Below are positions 34,001-45,954 of a DNA stretch of 64,000 nt, piece by piece. Made by a program: the position numbers and the translations under genes. Source of the DNA: Eudorina sp. 2006-703-Eu-15 (lineage: Eukaryota > Chlorophyta > Chlorophyceae > Chlamydomonadales > Volvocaceae); NCBI GenBank assembly GCA_003117195.1, contig BDSI01000053.1, positions 618,482 through 682,481 on the forward strand, in the 5' to 3' direction. Numbering within the stretch: position 1 is the first letter of the stretch; each line of letters starts with the position of its first letter. A model generated the notes under the pieces. That model had not been told where the DNA came from, ran no database searches, and worked only from the letters and a program-made list of their open reading frames with translations.

Positions 34001-37000
34001 TCCCCCCACTGGGTGCGCGTGGATGAGCTTATTGAGGCCATGGGACTGCTGGACCCCGCCATCGGTGAGTTGGTGGGTGGGGGTTGGTTGGTTGGTTTTT
34101 TGGTAGGTGGGTGGGTGGGTGGGCGGGTGGGTGGAAGCGTAAATGAAACGGTAAAACCAAGCCCAGGAACAAACGTGTGGTGGCGGGTGTATCGGGGGTT
34201 CAGGCAGTGGCATGGTTCACTGCGCGACGCTGCATTGAAAGGACCCTGGGAGGGAGGGACAAGGCAGGAGGGTCCACCCGGCGGTGTTGAGATGGGTGGG
34301 TACTGTGGTTGGCCGAAGGAAGGGAAAGGTCCGTGAAGGGAGGGACTCCGCGCCCTCCCTCATGGCGGATGATGACGGGCTTGGGCGGGGAGGTCCAGAC
34401 GAGTCGAGTGCCTGAGGTGGATGCGGGAAGGGACGGGAAGGATAGTAGGCCCCGGCAGCTAATTCGGCAGTACGTTTGGGAGACATACCCGGTGGGTGGC
34501 TGTGCCCCTGCCGGCCGCAGCTTTGCTGGACACCAGTCGTAGTCCCTGACTTCTCCGCTACCACCTGAGCGCAGCCGATTGCGGCAGCCAAACTCGCTGA
34601 TGATGTCATCTCTCACCCGCCTGTCTTGACCATTCGCGGTGCCCCACCTCACCTCACCCCTCTGCGGCCTGCACAAACCCTCATTTGCCCACGCCACCCC
34701 CAGGCCGGCCCCGCGGCTTCCTGCTGATGAGCAGCCGCAACCCCCGCGAGTCGGCGCTGTTCTCTTTGGACCTTGAACCTGGTCTCGGAGCTGAACAGGG
34801 GTGTGGACTCGGAGCTGACCAAGGGCTGGGACAGCGCTTGAGTGCGGATGATGCGAAACCGGGCACCGCCAGCGCTGGCGATGGCATCGGTGGCGGCGCG
34901 ACCGACGCAGGCGTGGTCGATGGCTTGGTTTCGGAGCAGGTGGAGCCCGGCCCGGTCTCGGAGCCGAGGTGGGCGGCCGCGTGTCGGTTCGTGACCCGTG
35001 ATGCGGGCGAGCTGATCCGGAGGCTGCTGACGGAGCGGCCGCCGCCGGGACGGGAGGGCGCCGGCGCGGCCGCCCCTGGAGCCGAGGCCGGCGGGGACGA
35101 GGGACACGAGGAGGGGCACGAGGAGGACGAGGCGGAGGGCGCGGAGGATGCGCGCGGCGGCGGCGGGGACGCCGGTACGGCAGGAGGCGGCGGCGGCGGT
35201 GTGCCCAGCCTGGAGGCGTTGGTGGCGGAGCTGGTGGCGGCGGCGCCGCTGGAGAGCGTGTGCGTGCTGCTGTCGAGGCGGCCCTTGCCGGGCCGTGTGG
35301 GGGAGGTGCGAAGCGGGCCGTGCTGCAGCTGCCCTCTGAGCGGACCGCGAGAGGTCGCCGGAGCGGGGACGGCCCAGTCTGTCTCTGGCGCTACAGCCCC
35401 GGGCGCCGCCGCCTCCGCCGTTCCGCCGTCGCCATTCGGCTTGGCGCCATGTAACACGTCGCATGGCCGGTGCCGGAGCGGCGGCCAAGCACAGAGTGCG
35501 TCACATTCGCTGCCGCCGCCGCCGCAGCAGCAGCAGCAGCAGCTGACGGAGGCGGCTGTAGCGGCCGTGCAGGTCGCGGCAGCAGCCGCGGACGGAAGTT
35601 CGGTGTGCCGCGCCGCCTCGCAGCCGCCTCGGTCGCCTCTTCAGCCGCCGCCGGCTGCGCCGTGCAAGACGGGCGACGGCGGCGGCGGCGTGAACGCCGC
35701 CGCGAACGCCGCCGCGCAGTGCGCGGCGGCGGCCACCGCGGCGGGGAGCCTGGCCGCTACAGCCAGCTGTAGCGGCAGTATCTACGGCAGTAGCGCCAGT
35801 CTTTCCTCCCGCAGCGATGCGGCCTCCCTGGACTCTGCGGGCCCCAGTGACAGCAGCAGCTTTATGGGGTAAGATACGGTAGCGGGCTTTATGGACTGCG
35901 TCGTACTGCCAGGCATGTCGTACGGTACGACGGCGCACATGAATCAAAAAAGCAGATGGACGTGATCAACAGCGCGGCGAATCGGGGCAGCATAGCGGTT
36001 GGTTTGTCATCACGTCGTTGCGACGGGTTAATGAGCCCACGCGCGCCGTTGCGCCGTTGGCACGCCGAGCCAAGCCCACCCAGGCCCGCGTTCCGGTTCG
36101 TACTCCTGCCGTCCCCTGGTCCCCTGTCCATCTTCGTGCTTACAGCCGTGTTGGTGTTGGTGTTGGTATTGGTGTTGGTGTTTGCAGGTCCCTCGGCAGC
36201 AGCCACGGCAGCAGCCACGGGTGCTGTAGTGGCGCGAGTGCTGCCAGTAGCAGCCGCGGTAACGGCGGCAGTAGCGGCGGCAGTAGCGGCGGCGGTGCAG
36301 CGGATGCGGACAGTTGCTGTCACGGGGAGCCCCTGGAGCACCACTGCGTGCCGCCGCCGGTACGGCACTGTTGGGGATGGGGTTTTGGGTGGGGACATGG
36401 AAGGCGTCGGGTCCGGCTTCCGGATAGAGTTCCGGATCGGGTCGGAATCGGGTTCCGAACCAGGTTCCGGATCGGGACTGGATTTCGGTGTCGAGTTCCG
36501 CGGATCGGGTTCCCATTGCACACCAAGAGGAGGACAGACGGACTGGCCTCTGCTGCTCCCCAATGCCTCTTCGAATCGTGTGCTGTACACCATGTGCTGT
36601 ACGGTGCCGTACACATATCTTACCCAAGCAGACAAACCCCTTCCTCTCCCCCGCGCAGGTCCAGGCGCTGGTGGCGGACGAACTGCGATTCACCAACATG
36701 TTCAAACTGGTGGACTACTGCCTGCGCCGCCGCCGGGGCTGTAGCCATGTACGGCAGCCCGACCTCACCGCTTTCATGTCGCCCGCGGGCGCCGCGGCCG
36801 CCGCCGCCGCCGCAGCTACCGCCGCTAACGCCACATCCACCACCACGGGGCCAAAGCCGGCCTCCGAGACCGGTCCCAGCACCGGAGCCGGGGCCTGCAG
36901 CCCACCTGCGGTCGCAGCAGCAGTGGCTGCAGCGGATGCGGTTGCGACTGTGACGGCGGCGGGTGCGGCCCAGGCGGCGATGGACGTGGCGGCCTGTCCA

Positions 37001-37492
37001 GCTCCGAGCCCTGCCCTGCCAAGGGCTGCGGACGCGGGCGGGGGCGCGGGCGCAGTCCGGGTTAGTAGCGCGGGTAATGACGGTGCGGGTGCAGCCGGCG
37101 GTGGCGCGGGCGGTACCGGCGCCGGCGGCGGCGCCTGTGGATGTGACCTGGGTCTACCCGAGCTGGCGTCGGAGAAGCTGGCGGTGGCGCTGCTGCTGCT
37201 GTCGGACGCGGACGTCTGGCCTGAGGTGATGCAGGGGCCGGCGCAGGCGCAGGGCGAGGGCGGGTCGGGCGCTACGGCGGGTGTGCGGGTCTGCGGCCGG
37301 CCGCGCTGCCGCAAGTGCCGCCAGCGGGCCGCGGCCGCGGGGGACCGGGCGGCGGCGCTGGAGCTGCTGCGGGAGCGGTGGCGGCAGCTGCTGGGGTTGG
37401 CGCCGCTGGGGCTGTTTGCGTCGTCGGCGGTGCTGGCGGACGAGCTGTCGTTCCTGAGGCTGCAACTAACGTGCGCGGACCAGAAGCAGTAG
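31072..37492 (+). CDS. PCS: Phytochelatin synthase, eight exons
   Basis: This papain-like gamma-glutamylcysteine dipeptidyl transpeptidase polymerises glutathione into metal-binding phytochelatins in the cytosol. Exons: 31072-31153, 31288-31360, 31599-31773, 32673-32780, 33208-33324, 33986-34064, 34704-35305, 36659-37492. Every junction is GT-AG and in phase; 2,070 nt give 689 residues. The N-terminus [20 protein letters not shown] is typical of the family. The catalytic triad is visible as QYC60GLA, GDGH166FSPIGG and LILD184V. The 106 and 18 residue spacings equal those of Arabidopsis PCS1 (C56, H162, D180). C-terminal half: acidic/Gly-rich insert, then [19 protein letters not shown], a large Ala/Gly insert, [11 protein letters not shown] (putative metal-sensing cysteines) and a final [14 protein letters not shown] like the plant C-terminus. 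ATG5 lies just upstream in the same direction. Confidence 0.95.
35306..36658 (+). other. PCS intron 7, whose first 564 nt continue the exon-7 frame
   Basis: If the donor GAG|gtgcga at 35305/35306 is not used, translation continues to a TAA at 35870-35872. That adds about 188 residues with a Q6 tract (about 35525-35543) and Ala/Ser-rich sequence, giving a 600-residue protein without the C-terminal cysteine module. The intron also contains a (GTGTTG)n microsatellite at about 36148-36182 and repeated CGGGTTCCG-type phrases at about 36410-36510. Confidence 0.6.
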
Positions 37493-39240
37493 CAGCAGCA
37501 GTAGCAGTGGCGGCAGCGGTTGCGTAGTGGCAGTGGCAGTGGTAACAGCTTTTGCGCCTGGGAATCCGCAGTCTGAAATTGCATATTGCAGTCTGAAATT
37601 GCAGTACCGTAATGCAGTTTGTGATCATGTCGTACACAACACACAGAGGCGGTGCGTGCAGGGTCACCGCCATAATGTACTGCTCGGCATCGAAAGTTAC
37701 CTGTGACCATATATGCTGTGTCGGAGGTCTTGGTCCGAGGCCGTGATGGATGTCGGTGGTGGTCATGTCGGGGTCGAGCGCAATGTTTCCGCTTAGTGGT
37801 AGGCACTTTCGAATACCGTGTTCCATTCGCATGGGCGCTCAGTGCGGGCACTTGCATAGGGTGCCAGGGGCGGGGGCGGCAACCCCCTCCCCCGTTCGCT
37901 TGTGCACTGGAGTCGTCGTGAACCTCTGGCCGGGCGTCAATATTCGTTGTATCGTAGTGATTTGCGTCGGCATCGTCGTGACTTGCATCGGCGTGTTTAT
38001 CGTCGTGATAGATTACGCACAGGAGGATTTATACTCTTAACAGGATTTGTACTCTTCAGGATTCGCGCAGCGTGGATTAGGACGCATATCAGGTTTTGGG
38101 GGCGACCGACGGTGAAGGTGCGGGCTGGTGGGGTGCCCGCTGGGTGGATCACTTTTCGGCACGTCACACACTTACACTGGAGACTGGACCCCCGCCTGCT
38201 GTGTTGAAAGGCGGGGTCGCGCAGCAGCGGGTCTTTCGTGAGCTGAGCTAGTCCTGATCAACGGATCTTGTGGTTCCGGTTTCCGAGGCGAGTAATTAAT
38301 ATCGCGACAGCAGGGTGCGGGTTGGGTGGCTGCTGTTGAAGGGAGTGGCCAGGTGGAGCGTGGAGCAGCAGCGGGTCGGTTGTGATGAGCTATTGCGAGC
38401 TATTGCTGGAACCACAAGGAATCCTCCGGCTCCAGCCTCCGAGGTTGGAGATTAGGTTTTTGCACGCCAGGAACACGCGGGAGAGGGGGGGCCGCCGGCC
38501 AAGAGCTGGGAGTCGCGAGGCTGGCCAGGGTCGCGCGCGGTCGCGGGAAATACCAGAGCTTGGGTTGGGCCATGTCGGGTCGCGAGAATATCCGGGTCGT
38601 GGCAAGGCGATCGATCTGCTGGGATGAGAGGCTGCGGGCTTCGATTGGCAAGGATGAGTAAGGATGATGGTACAGGTTCGATTCATGTGGGTCGGCTGCT
38701 GCACGAAGGTATGCGGGTTACGCATGTTTTCGGCTGACTTGCCGTACTGGTGTCGTACCTAGCGTTTGCCAGGTACCGTAAACCATTCGGCTGTAGGTCT
38801 GTTGGGTGCTGGCGTGGTTCCAGTACGCGGGGCGTTGTAGGGCATGGGCATGGGCGTCGTGGACATCAAATCCTTGATTCGCCGCGGCCTTTCGGGTGCG
38901 AAACGGTCCTGGCGCCAAGGGACCGCCCCACCTCCGGCGCGGCCCGTTTGTAGTGTTGCGGAGGGTAGACCAACTGAGGTGCGTGGCATCAGCTCATCTC
39001 ATCAACCCCTAACAAGGACTGCGCAACCATCCGCCAACACCCGCGGGGGGTGGGGGTAATACGGACAAAAAGTCCAGAAGAGCAGAACCAGGGCGATGAG
39101 CCCGCAAAGTCAGTCGTCCGCGGCAGCAGGGACCCAAAGAGCGCTCAGCGCTTGGGCCGATACATAAACGGTTCAGGAATTTGGCGGTAGTATATATGTA
39201 CATCTATTATTATGTACAACTCACAGCACACTGGTATCGA
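37493..39240. other. Gene-poor stretch downstream of PCS
   Basis: No gene seen. Small direct repeats occur (GCAGTCTGAAATTGCA twice at about 37571-37605; AGGATTTRTACTCTT twice at about 38023-38058). No TGTAA was found close to the PCS stop. Confidence 0.45.
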
Positions 39241-39245
39241 ATGGT

Positions 39246-40130
39246 GTGGACTGGTATGACTTCACGAAACAACGACTGGCCTTTAAATACCCTGCAAGAG
39301 CCAAACGGGCCCTACGACTTCGTCGAAATGCCTTGCCAGCAGTACATTCCGCCACGTTCCGCTTGACAGGGCCTACTGGCTCAGAAGTCGGGCCCGGGCC
39401 TGCGCTACGTACGAACACCAGCGAAGACTGGAACGCTAGCCAACCCCACTCCCAGGACCTCACTACTGAGACCGCCAAAGGAAAGAGAAAGGGAAATAAG
39501 TATACAACCAGCAGTAGGCATCGGTTCTATCTGTCCAGCACAGCGGCAATGGGCGTCAATTCAAAAACCAAAACTCCTCGTCAACGGGCAATGTCAGCAC
39601 TGTCGCCAGCCTCAACGACAGGATCCCAGGGGCCGGGGCTTAGCCGATCACCTGTAGATAAGGTAGCGGGGAAGGAGAGCTACGCTACCACAAGCGCCGT
39701 CCCCGCGCGAGGCGCGACCCGTGCCAGAATAAGGATGACGCGGACCGGGGGGATGGCTGGGCACACCAGCAACCCCTTCAGTCCTTCCGAACCGGACCAA
39801 ACGACGCGGGACTGTGATCCCCGATTACTGTGGAATCGTTAGCCATGCTGAGGGCGGTTCGCAGTTGTAGTTCGTTGGTCCCAGGTCTTCCGTGGGTCCA
39901 CGCCAGCAAGGCCGTGTCAAGGAACAGCCACCACTGCGTGGTCAACGCGCTAAATGGGCCTGGTATTGACCGCCCAAGTGGCCTAGATGACAACGGCACG
40001 GCGGACAACCATGCGGGAACGCAACCAGCTAAAAACACCAGCCCGAGCGACCCACTATCGGCAGGCCGTGGGCCAAGGGTCACGTCCAATACTATTGAAT
40101 TTGTGTTTATTATTTTGTGGTCGTTATAAA
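39246..40130 (+). other. Possible transposon fossil, unidentified
   Basis: A 198-codon + frame (39246-39842) begins near FTKQRLAFKYPARAKRALRL and turns into low-information sequence. A second frame follows (39830-40129), and the block ends in an AT-rich TTTGTGTTTATTATTTTGTG tail. The basic start and AT-rich end are reminiscent of a degraded retroelement 3' end, but no diagnostic motif is present. I give no family. Confidence 0.25.
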
Positions 40131-41371
40131 TGTGCTCCGCGTATCGGTTCTTCGCAGAGGAAAGCTTTTTCCCAGTGAATTAGCCATAACATCGGAAAAC
40201 TGATTGGACGACTATACTAATACAATACGCTCAAAGATAGTATCAAGATATAACTAGGGATGATTAGGATTGATCCGGCGGCGCCCTTCAGGCATTGCCC
40301 GTAAACAAGCCCGTTCGGCGCGCGGTCGCTTCCCAACCCAACCTTTGTGGAAGAGGATGGAAGCCGAAAAGCGGTCTCAAGTAAGTAGCTATAAATTATT
40401 TATATGAGAAACGGAAGGGCGTTTCGGTGTCGCGATGGACTTGATCACGCACCACAGCAGCGCTCAGGGAATTCTTCGAGCCGGGCATGCTCCCGCGGAG
40501 CACTTCACCGTCCTGAACCTTGCCAGTGATACATTCAAATTTTTGAATGTATTTTGGGGAGGGGCCCCAGCGCGAAGCGCGTTCGTCGCGAAGTCCAGGT
40601 CACACTGCGGCTTTTTCGCTCCTTGGTTTTGCTTTATATTTGCTATGTAACCATTGTTAACAAGCTTGAGAGGTTCGGGTCTGCCGCGGGCGTGCAACTG
40701 AACGGTTGCCCTGACAGCGTTGCACATGCTTGGCGACGGACCTTCAGTAAACGAGAAACGAAAACCTTTCACGCTCTATTTGCAAACGTCTCCTAGATAG
40801 ACGGATGTGGTAGTGCAGAGGCGTCTAGCCTGACGATAATGCGGACAGTTCCCGGCCGCGCGAACTGCATAATGGTTTCGGGGTTACCTACCTATCGTGC
40901 TTGCTGGACCTATGCACGCTTGACAAATAAAAACAACAACATAATTTGCATTTTTTCACTCGCGCACACTCTCGCGCGGTAACAGAGTTTTCGTTGTAAC
41001 GCAACCGGCCTGTACGTACGCATGGATTGGGGCCGCCCTTTCTCCGGCTTCTAGGAAGCCGACCCCCTACATGTCGAACGTTTGGAATAAGCCTTCTGAT
41101 TTCTAACTACAACTCAAATAAGTAAATATATTAATTTTCTGCCCGGGCCAACCCGTTCTATTAGTAATACCGGAAGCCGGAAGTACGGCATACGCCGCGC
41201 CATACCGTGTGTTGTGTGCGTTGACAGGACGGCAAAGAAGAGAATGACGAAGATCAAGCGATATCTGCATTCATTTCGGGAAACAATTGACCGCATGCAA
41301 TCCATTCGGAAGCATTTGGGGGGTTTCGACTTTTTTGAGTGCGACTCTTCGCGCAAAACATCCTGAATACC
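40131..41371. other. AT-richer intergenic region upstream of the ankyrin gene
   Basis: No gene seen. It should contain the promoter of the 41372 gene. AATAATTTTGCATTT-like patches occur near 40940. Confidence 0.45.
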
Positions 41372-43563
41372 ATGGACAGACTTCAGAATGAATCCGAAGC
41401 AACTATGAATTTGAGCGGTCAGGACCCGGGTCGGCGTTGGGCCTTCTTGCCACCGGAACTCCTGGACCGAGTTGCACAAGAACTCACACCAAATGAGGTC
41501 GCCTGCACTCTGAAGTTGATCAACAGGGAGACAGCGCAGCACCTGAAGCGCTACACGCAAGTCACGCTGTCGCAGCCGGTGCCGGAGCACGCATTCGCCT
41601 GGCGCTGGGGCGAGCCGGACTCCGCGCGGGACATGACTCTGCAGCAGCGGCATCGGCTCCTCGACCTCACGGCCCGCAGTGGGGTGCTCGCCAACCTGCA
41701 GCTTGCCCACATGGCGGCAGGCTGCTCCCTGGTGAAGTGCGTGGTGCTCGAATCCGCAGGGGCAAGCGGCTCGCTGGAGCTGTGCCAATGGCTGCTGATG
41801 AACATGGGTGCGTGCATCGATCAGCGGGTCATCATCCAGTCAGCCACAGTAGCCGGTCACCTCCACATCGTGCGTTGGCTGCTGCAGCAGGAGCGCGGCA
41901 CATCGGGGGACGTGGGGCGCCTCTCCAGTGACGCCTTGATCGCTGCGGCTGGCACAGGTCAGCGGGCGTTCTGCGAGGAGCTGCTGGCTGATGTCACGGC
42001 GGTGCCATATGCGGCTGTGGTGGACGCGTTTGAGAAGGGCCACGCCGCGATTGGGGAGTGGCTGATGGGCAAGTGCGAGCTGCCCGTCAACAGCAGCACC
42101 AGCGGCACCGACAGCGACGATGACTCGGACGACGATGACTTGGACGACGATGACGTGGACGACGATGACTCGGACGACGATGACTCGGACGACGATGAGC
42201 CGCCGGACATTCCAGACCTGGTGTATTCTGCAGTTTCCGTCTTGGACCTGCCTTCCCTTCAGCGGGTTTATGCGTCACTGCACAACAGGGTGCCCTTCTC
42301 ACCCAATGGTGCGCTCATCGGGATGGCCGTGTTGAGTCCCACCACCGACTGGCGGGCCAAGATGACGTGGCTGGAGCAGCAGGCGGGGCACGGTGTCGCG
42401 CCCACCCTGCCGCTGTTCGTGAACGAGTTCAACCGAAATGTAGAGAAGGTGCTCCGTGCTGGGCCGGACGCCCTGGAGCGCGTGCAGCTGCTGCGGGAAC
42501 GGGGAGCACTGGTCAAGGAAGCTGTTGGCAGCCACCTCTTTTCAACCGCAGCACGGGTGGGAAACCTCGTCGTTTTGCAGTACTTGATGGACAGTGAGGT
42601 GACCGCGACATTTGGAGTCGCCATGGAACGGGCCGCGCGGGATGGCAACTTGGACTTGCTGGTGGCGCTCAAGGCCCTCGGTGGTTGCCTGCCGGCGGAG
42701 GCTGCCAAAGCGGCCGCCCAGAACGGTCACCTGCACGTGCTGCAGTGGATGGCGGGGCCCGAGGCGGGGCCGGAGGGCGAAGAGGCGCTGCAGCGGGCAG
42801 GGGCGTGGCTGACCTGCCATGCAGCGCGTTCGGGCAGTGTGGAAATGGTGCGCTGGCTGCGGGCGCGGGGCTGCCCCTGGGCTGCGGGCACCTTCGCGGC
42901 TGCCATTCGATCTGGAAGCGTTCCTCTTTTGGAGATGCTTGCGGCCGAGGGCTGCCCGGTGCAGGTGTGTTGCCATTCCGCACTTCGTCACTTCCACCTC
43001 TCCGTTTATAGGCGGGTTTTCTCCAGCTCCTTAGCCCTTTGGTCGGCCGCTGCACTTTGTGTTTGACGTGCAACTGGGTCTTTGCGTTTCTCCAGCTCCT
43101 TGCCCTTGGTCGAGTTCTAAACTCCAGTACGCATTCGTGGCACGAAACCGTGATAGAGCCCTGCGTTTAGGAACCCCTGCAATGAGCCGACAGAGCAAAG
43201 GACCCGTGACCTCGCACGCGCTGTTGTTAGCACTTGTGCCCGTGCCCCAACCCCCAACCCCAACCCCCAAACAAGCAGGGTTACGAGGACCATATCATGA
43301 TGGCCTGCTACGGAGACCTGCTCACGCTGACCTGCCTGCGGCAGTTGAGTTGCCCCTGGGACCCGGCCAGGCACACCTTCACGAGCGCCATTAAATACGG
43401 ATGCAGTCTGCAGCAGCTGCAACGACTCCACGACATGGGCTGCCTGATCAACTTCCAGCGGGCGAGGAGCCTTGCCTTGGATTTGAAGGCCAAGGCGGTG
43501 CGGATGTGGGTGGAGGCCAAGATGCAGGCAGCGGGTGTCCCGCCGGATTCCAAAAAGAGTTAA
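41372..43563 (+). CDS. F-box-like / ankyrin-type repeat protein, two exons
   Basis: Exons 41372-42964 and 43279-43563 (donor GTGCAG|gtgtgt, acceptor AAGCAG|GGT, phase 0) encode 625 residues. ATG 41372 is chosen because the frame upstream has only a GTG. The N-terminus WAFLPPELLDRVAQELTP then VACTLKLINR looks like an F-box helix pair. It is followed by degenerate ankyrin-type units: GSLELCQWLLMNMG, GHLHIVRWLLQQE, GNLVVLQYLMDSE, GNLDLLVALKALGG, GHLHVLQWMAG, GSVEMVRWLRARGCPW, GSVPLLEMLAAEGCPV, and in exon 2 CLRQLSCPWDPARHTF. An acidic Asp/Ser run sits at about residues 244-276. F-box plus repeats suggests a substrate receptor of an SCF ubiquitin ligase, but this is inference, and a plain scaffold is possible. 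A truncated copy lies 3.2 kb downstream. Confidence 0.85.
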
Positions 43564-43960
43564 GGTTGGGACCATACAGCGGTGTGCAGCGAGCTGGGAC
43601 CGAGGTCACTGCGCTAGGGGGCAAACGAGTCGCCATGGATGGGAAAGGTAGTTGTCTGATCGGCGCGCATTGCGAAAGGAAGGACCAAGTACCGAAAACA
43701 GCAGTGGCGGGAGCGTGTTTTTGTGGGCATGCAGGTTGTCACGTAGCTCCCTTCCGTACATACTTCATGTCGACGGGACCTCCTTCAATTATTCGGGGCT
43801 TTTATGTGGGGCGTCCTCTCGCTTTCCTCCGGCGATTTGTTTGGGGCTCCGAAACCACACTGAGTGGCCACATGTGACCTGCCGTACATCGAGTGTCGGG
43901 GGCCAGATTCAGAACGTTGTTGGAAGACCCCGAGCGCCACATCGGCACTCAACCTCAGAT
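43564..43960. repeat. 3' region of the ankyrin gene, duplicated downstream
   Basis: Phrases such as GACCTGCCGTACATCGAG and GGCTTTTATGTGGGGCGTCC recur in diverged form at about 46915-47060, so the duplication reaches past the coding region. Confidence 0.65.
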
Positions 43961-45954
43961 CAGTAGTACGGTGGGAGAGCTTGTGCGAACCCCTGGTGAC
44001 AATCTGTCCGGCAGGATTATAGGTTGTCGCTGACATTGTCTGGATGATCTGGTCGAGCTTGGATAATGGTGTAGCCGTGATTTCGCAGAGGTCTTCGTAG
44101 TAGTGCATGCGTGGTGCGGCTGAGCACCGCACATGTTGTACTCCGCCTGCAGGACCTGTTGTCCTGCAGACTATTTGAATTGCAAGGTGGTGCGGCGGCC
44201 GTGCTGCTACTTGCGCTTGATGGCAGCGGTGGCATGAGGAAGGCTGGCGCATCCTGGAAGATTGTCGTATAGCCGGACAGGTAAGCAACGTGGCCAGCGG
44301 AGGCGGACGGCGGGGAAGGGCAGAATAGGGACGACGGGCCGCTGGAGGCAGGCCCGGGACAACAGACTGGTGTTTTGGGCGGCACGGTGGCCGAGCTCGG
44401 CGGGCAAGCAACCCGGGAGACGATATGACTTCTCTAGACGAGGAACGAGGATAGAGATAGGCAGTTTCTTGCGAATAAACTGCCGTTGTGCGTGGAAGCA
44501 GTCCACGCATGCATGCAACTGTACGGAAGGGTACGAGGACGGATTTGGCTGTTGGGTCTCCGCGCGACATCGCGCCCTGGTTAACTGCCAATAGTATCAT
44601 GTTTGTACTAAGAGGCTTGTCCCGCTGCTGGGACGATAGTGGCCTCTGATCCGTGTTGCACGCACCAATATTTAATTGTCAATTTACCCTTACTATTAGG
44701 ACAATCCTAATGAGCATTACCATTTCAGTTAGCATGACGTTTCAGCAACTTTAATAATTTTGGCAAACCAGTGAGAAGAAGCAAAGACCGCCAAAACGAC
44801 CAAGTTCGGTTTTACCGAAGGAAGTAGATAATGGGACACACGATCAATGGAAATCAATTTCAATTCTGGACAAGCAATGGATACGGGGCATAGAGCCCAC
44901 ATTATCCATCGCTACGCATACATGGATAACCGACATGCAAGCTGCGAACGGTCGACCTGAACCGGCAACACAGCTTCGTCAAACAGAATCCTATGGTTTT
45001 TATTCACTCGGACTCATGCTACATTCGAAAATTACAACCGCCACGGTAGTACGCTTGACGTTTTTTGGAATGCACGCGTCAATGCGCACGAGGGCTATGC
45101 TCCAAACCGCCCTCCTGCACGTTAACCGGGCGGACCATCGACGACCCGCCACGAGCAGCCCGTGCCTACAACAACACTGTGGTCAGCAGGGACTGCCGTA
45201 CCAAGGAGGAGGCAGGTGCCCGAAACACACGTACATGGCTGTTTTTCTCGTTACATGATCACAGCTTTAAGCATCGATGCGGCAACGTATGTACATTCTC
45301 CATGTATGCGATTTTGGGGCTGGCTAACCACTCAACTCTCTGCACCGATGTGTGGTAAGGAAGCTGCGGCTGTTGCCGGGGTACCAACCGGAACGTGAAT
45401 CATTCGACGAACCTACATCGTACAGCAGCCGGAGAAATGGTGGCATTGGCTGGATCGTACATTCGCCGTTTTTCGATTCCGCTTTATGGACGCATCCTTG
45501 GATTGGATTCATGCAGTTCATGGACTTGATTGCCGCGGCACTTGCGCCACATGCTACAGCGACAGCTCAGCTAGCTGTGGTGGCGATCGTATGATATGTT
45601 CGGCCGTTTGAGGCAATATGAGCCGCGGCCTGTTTCACTCGTTCATGGACGGATGGGCTGATGCCGCGACGCTCGCACCACGCACATGCTACAGCGACAA
45701 CAGCTCATCATCGGGCACGCAGTGCTAGCAGTGGTGGCGATTCGTTCATATGGTCTGCCGTTAGAGGCGGTACGAGCCGCGGCCTGCTCTATCTTGATCA
45801 ACACGCCCAGCTATCATACATACACAACAGGACAGCAACTACAGTGGAGTCGCCGTGTTTGGATGGGGGCTGTGGCTGGCTGGGAATGGTTGTAGCAACG
45901 ATGGAGTTACTGTATGTGGATGGGTGCTGTGAGCATGGTCGGAAGATGCTGCTC
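43961..45954. other. Gene-poor stretch between the ankyrin gene and its broken copy
   Basis: No supported gene. AT-rich around 44650-44770. The phrases CACATGCTACAGCGACA and GAGCCGCGGCCTG occur twice (about 45549 and 45680; about 45622 and 45775), a local duplication. Confidence 0.45.

Noticed and set aside
36715..37857. 380-codon minus-strand ORF opposite the last PCS exon
   Set aside because: It is the shadow of GC-rich Ala/Gly coding. The + frame contains the PCS C-terminal motifs.
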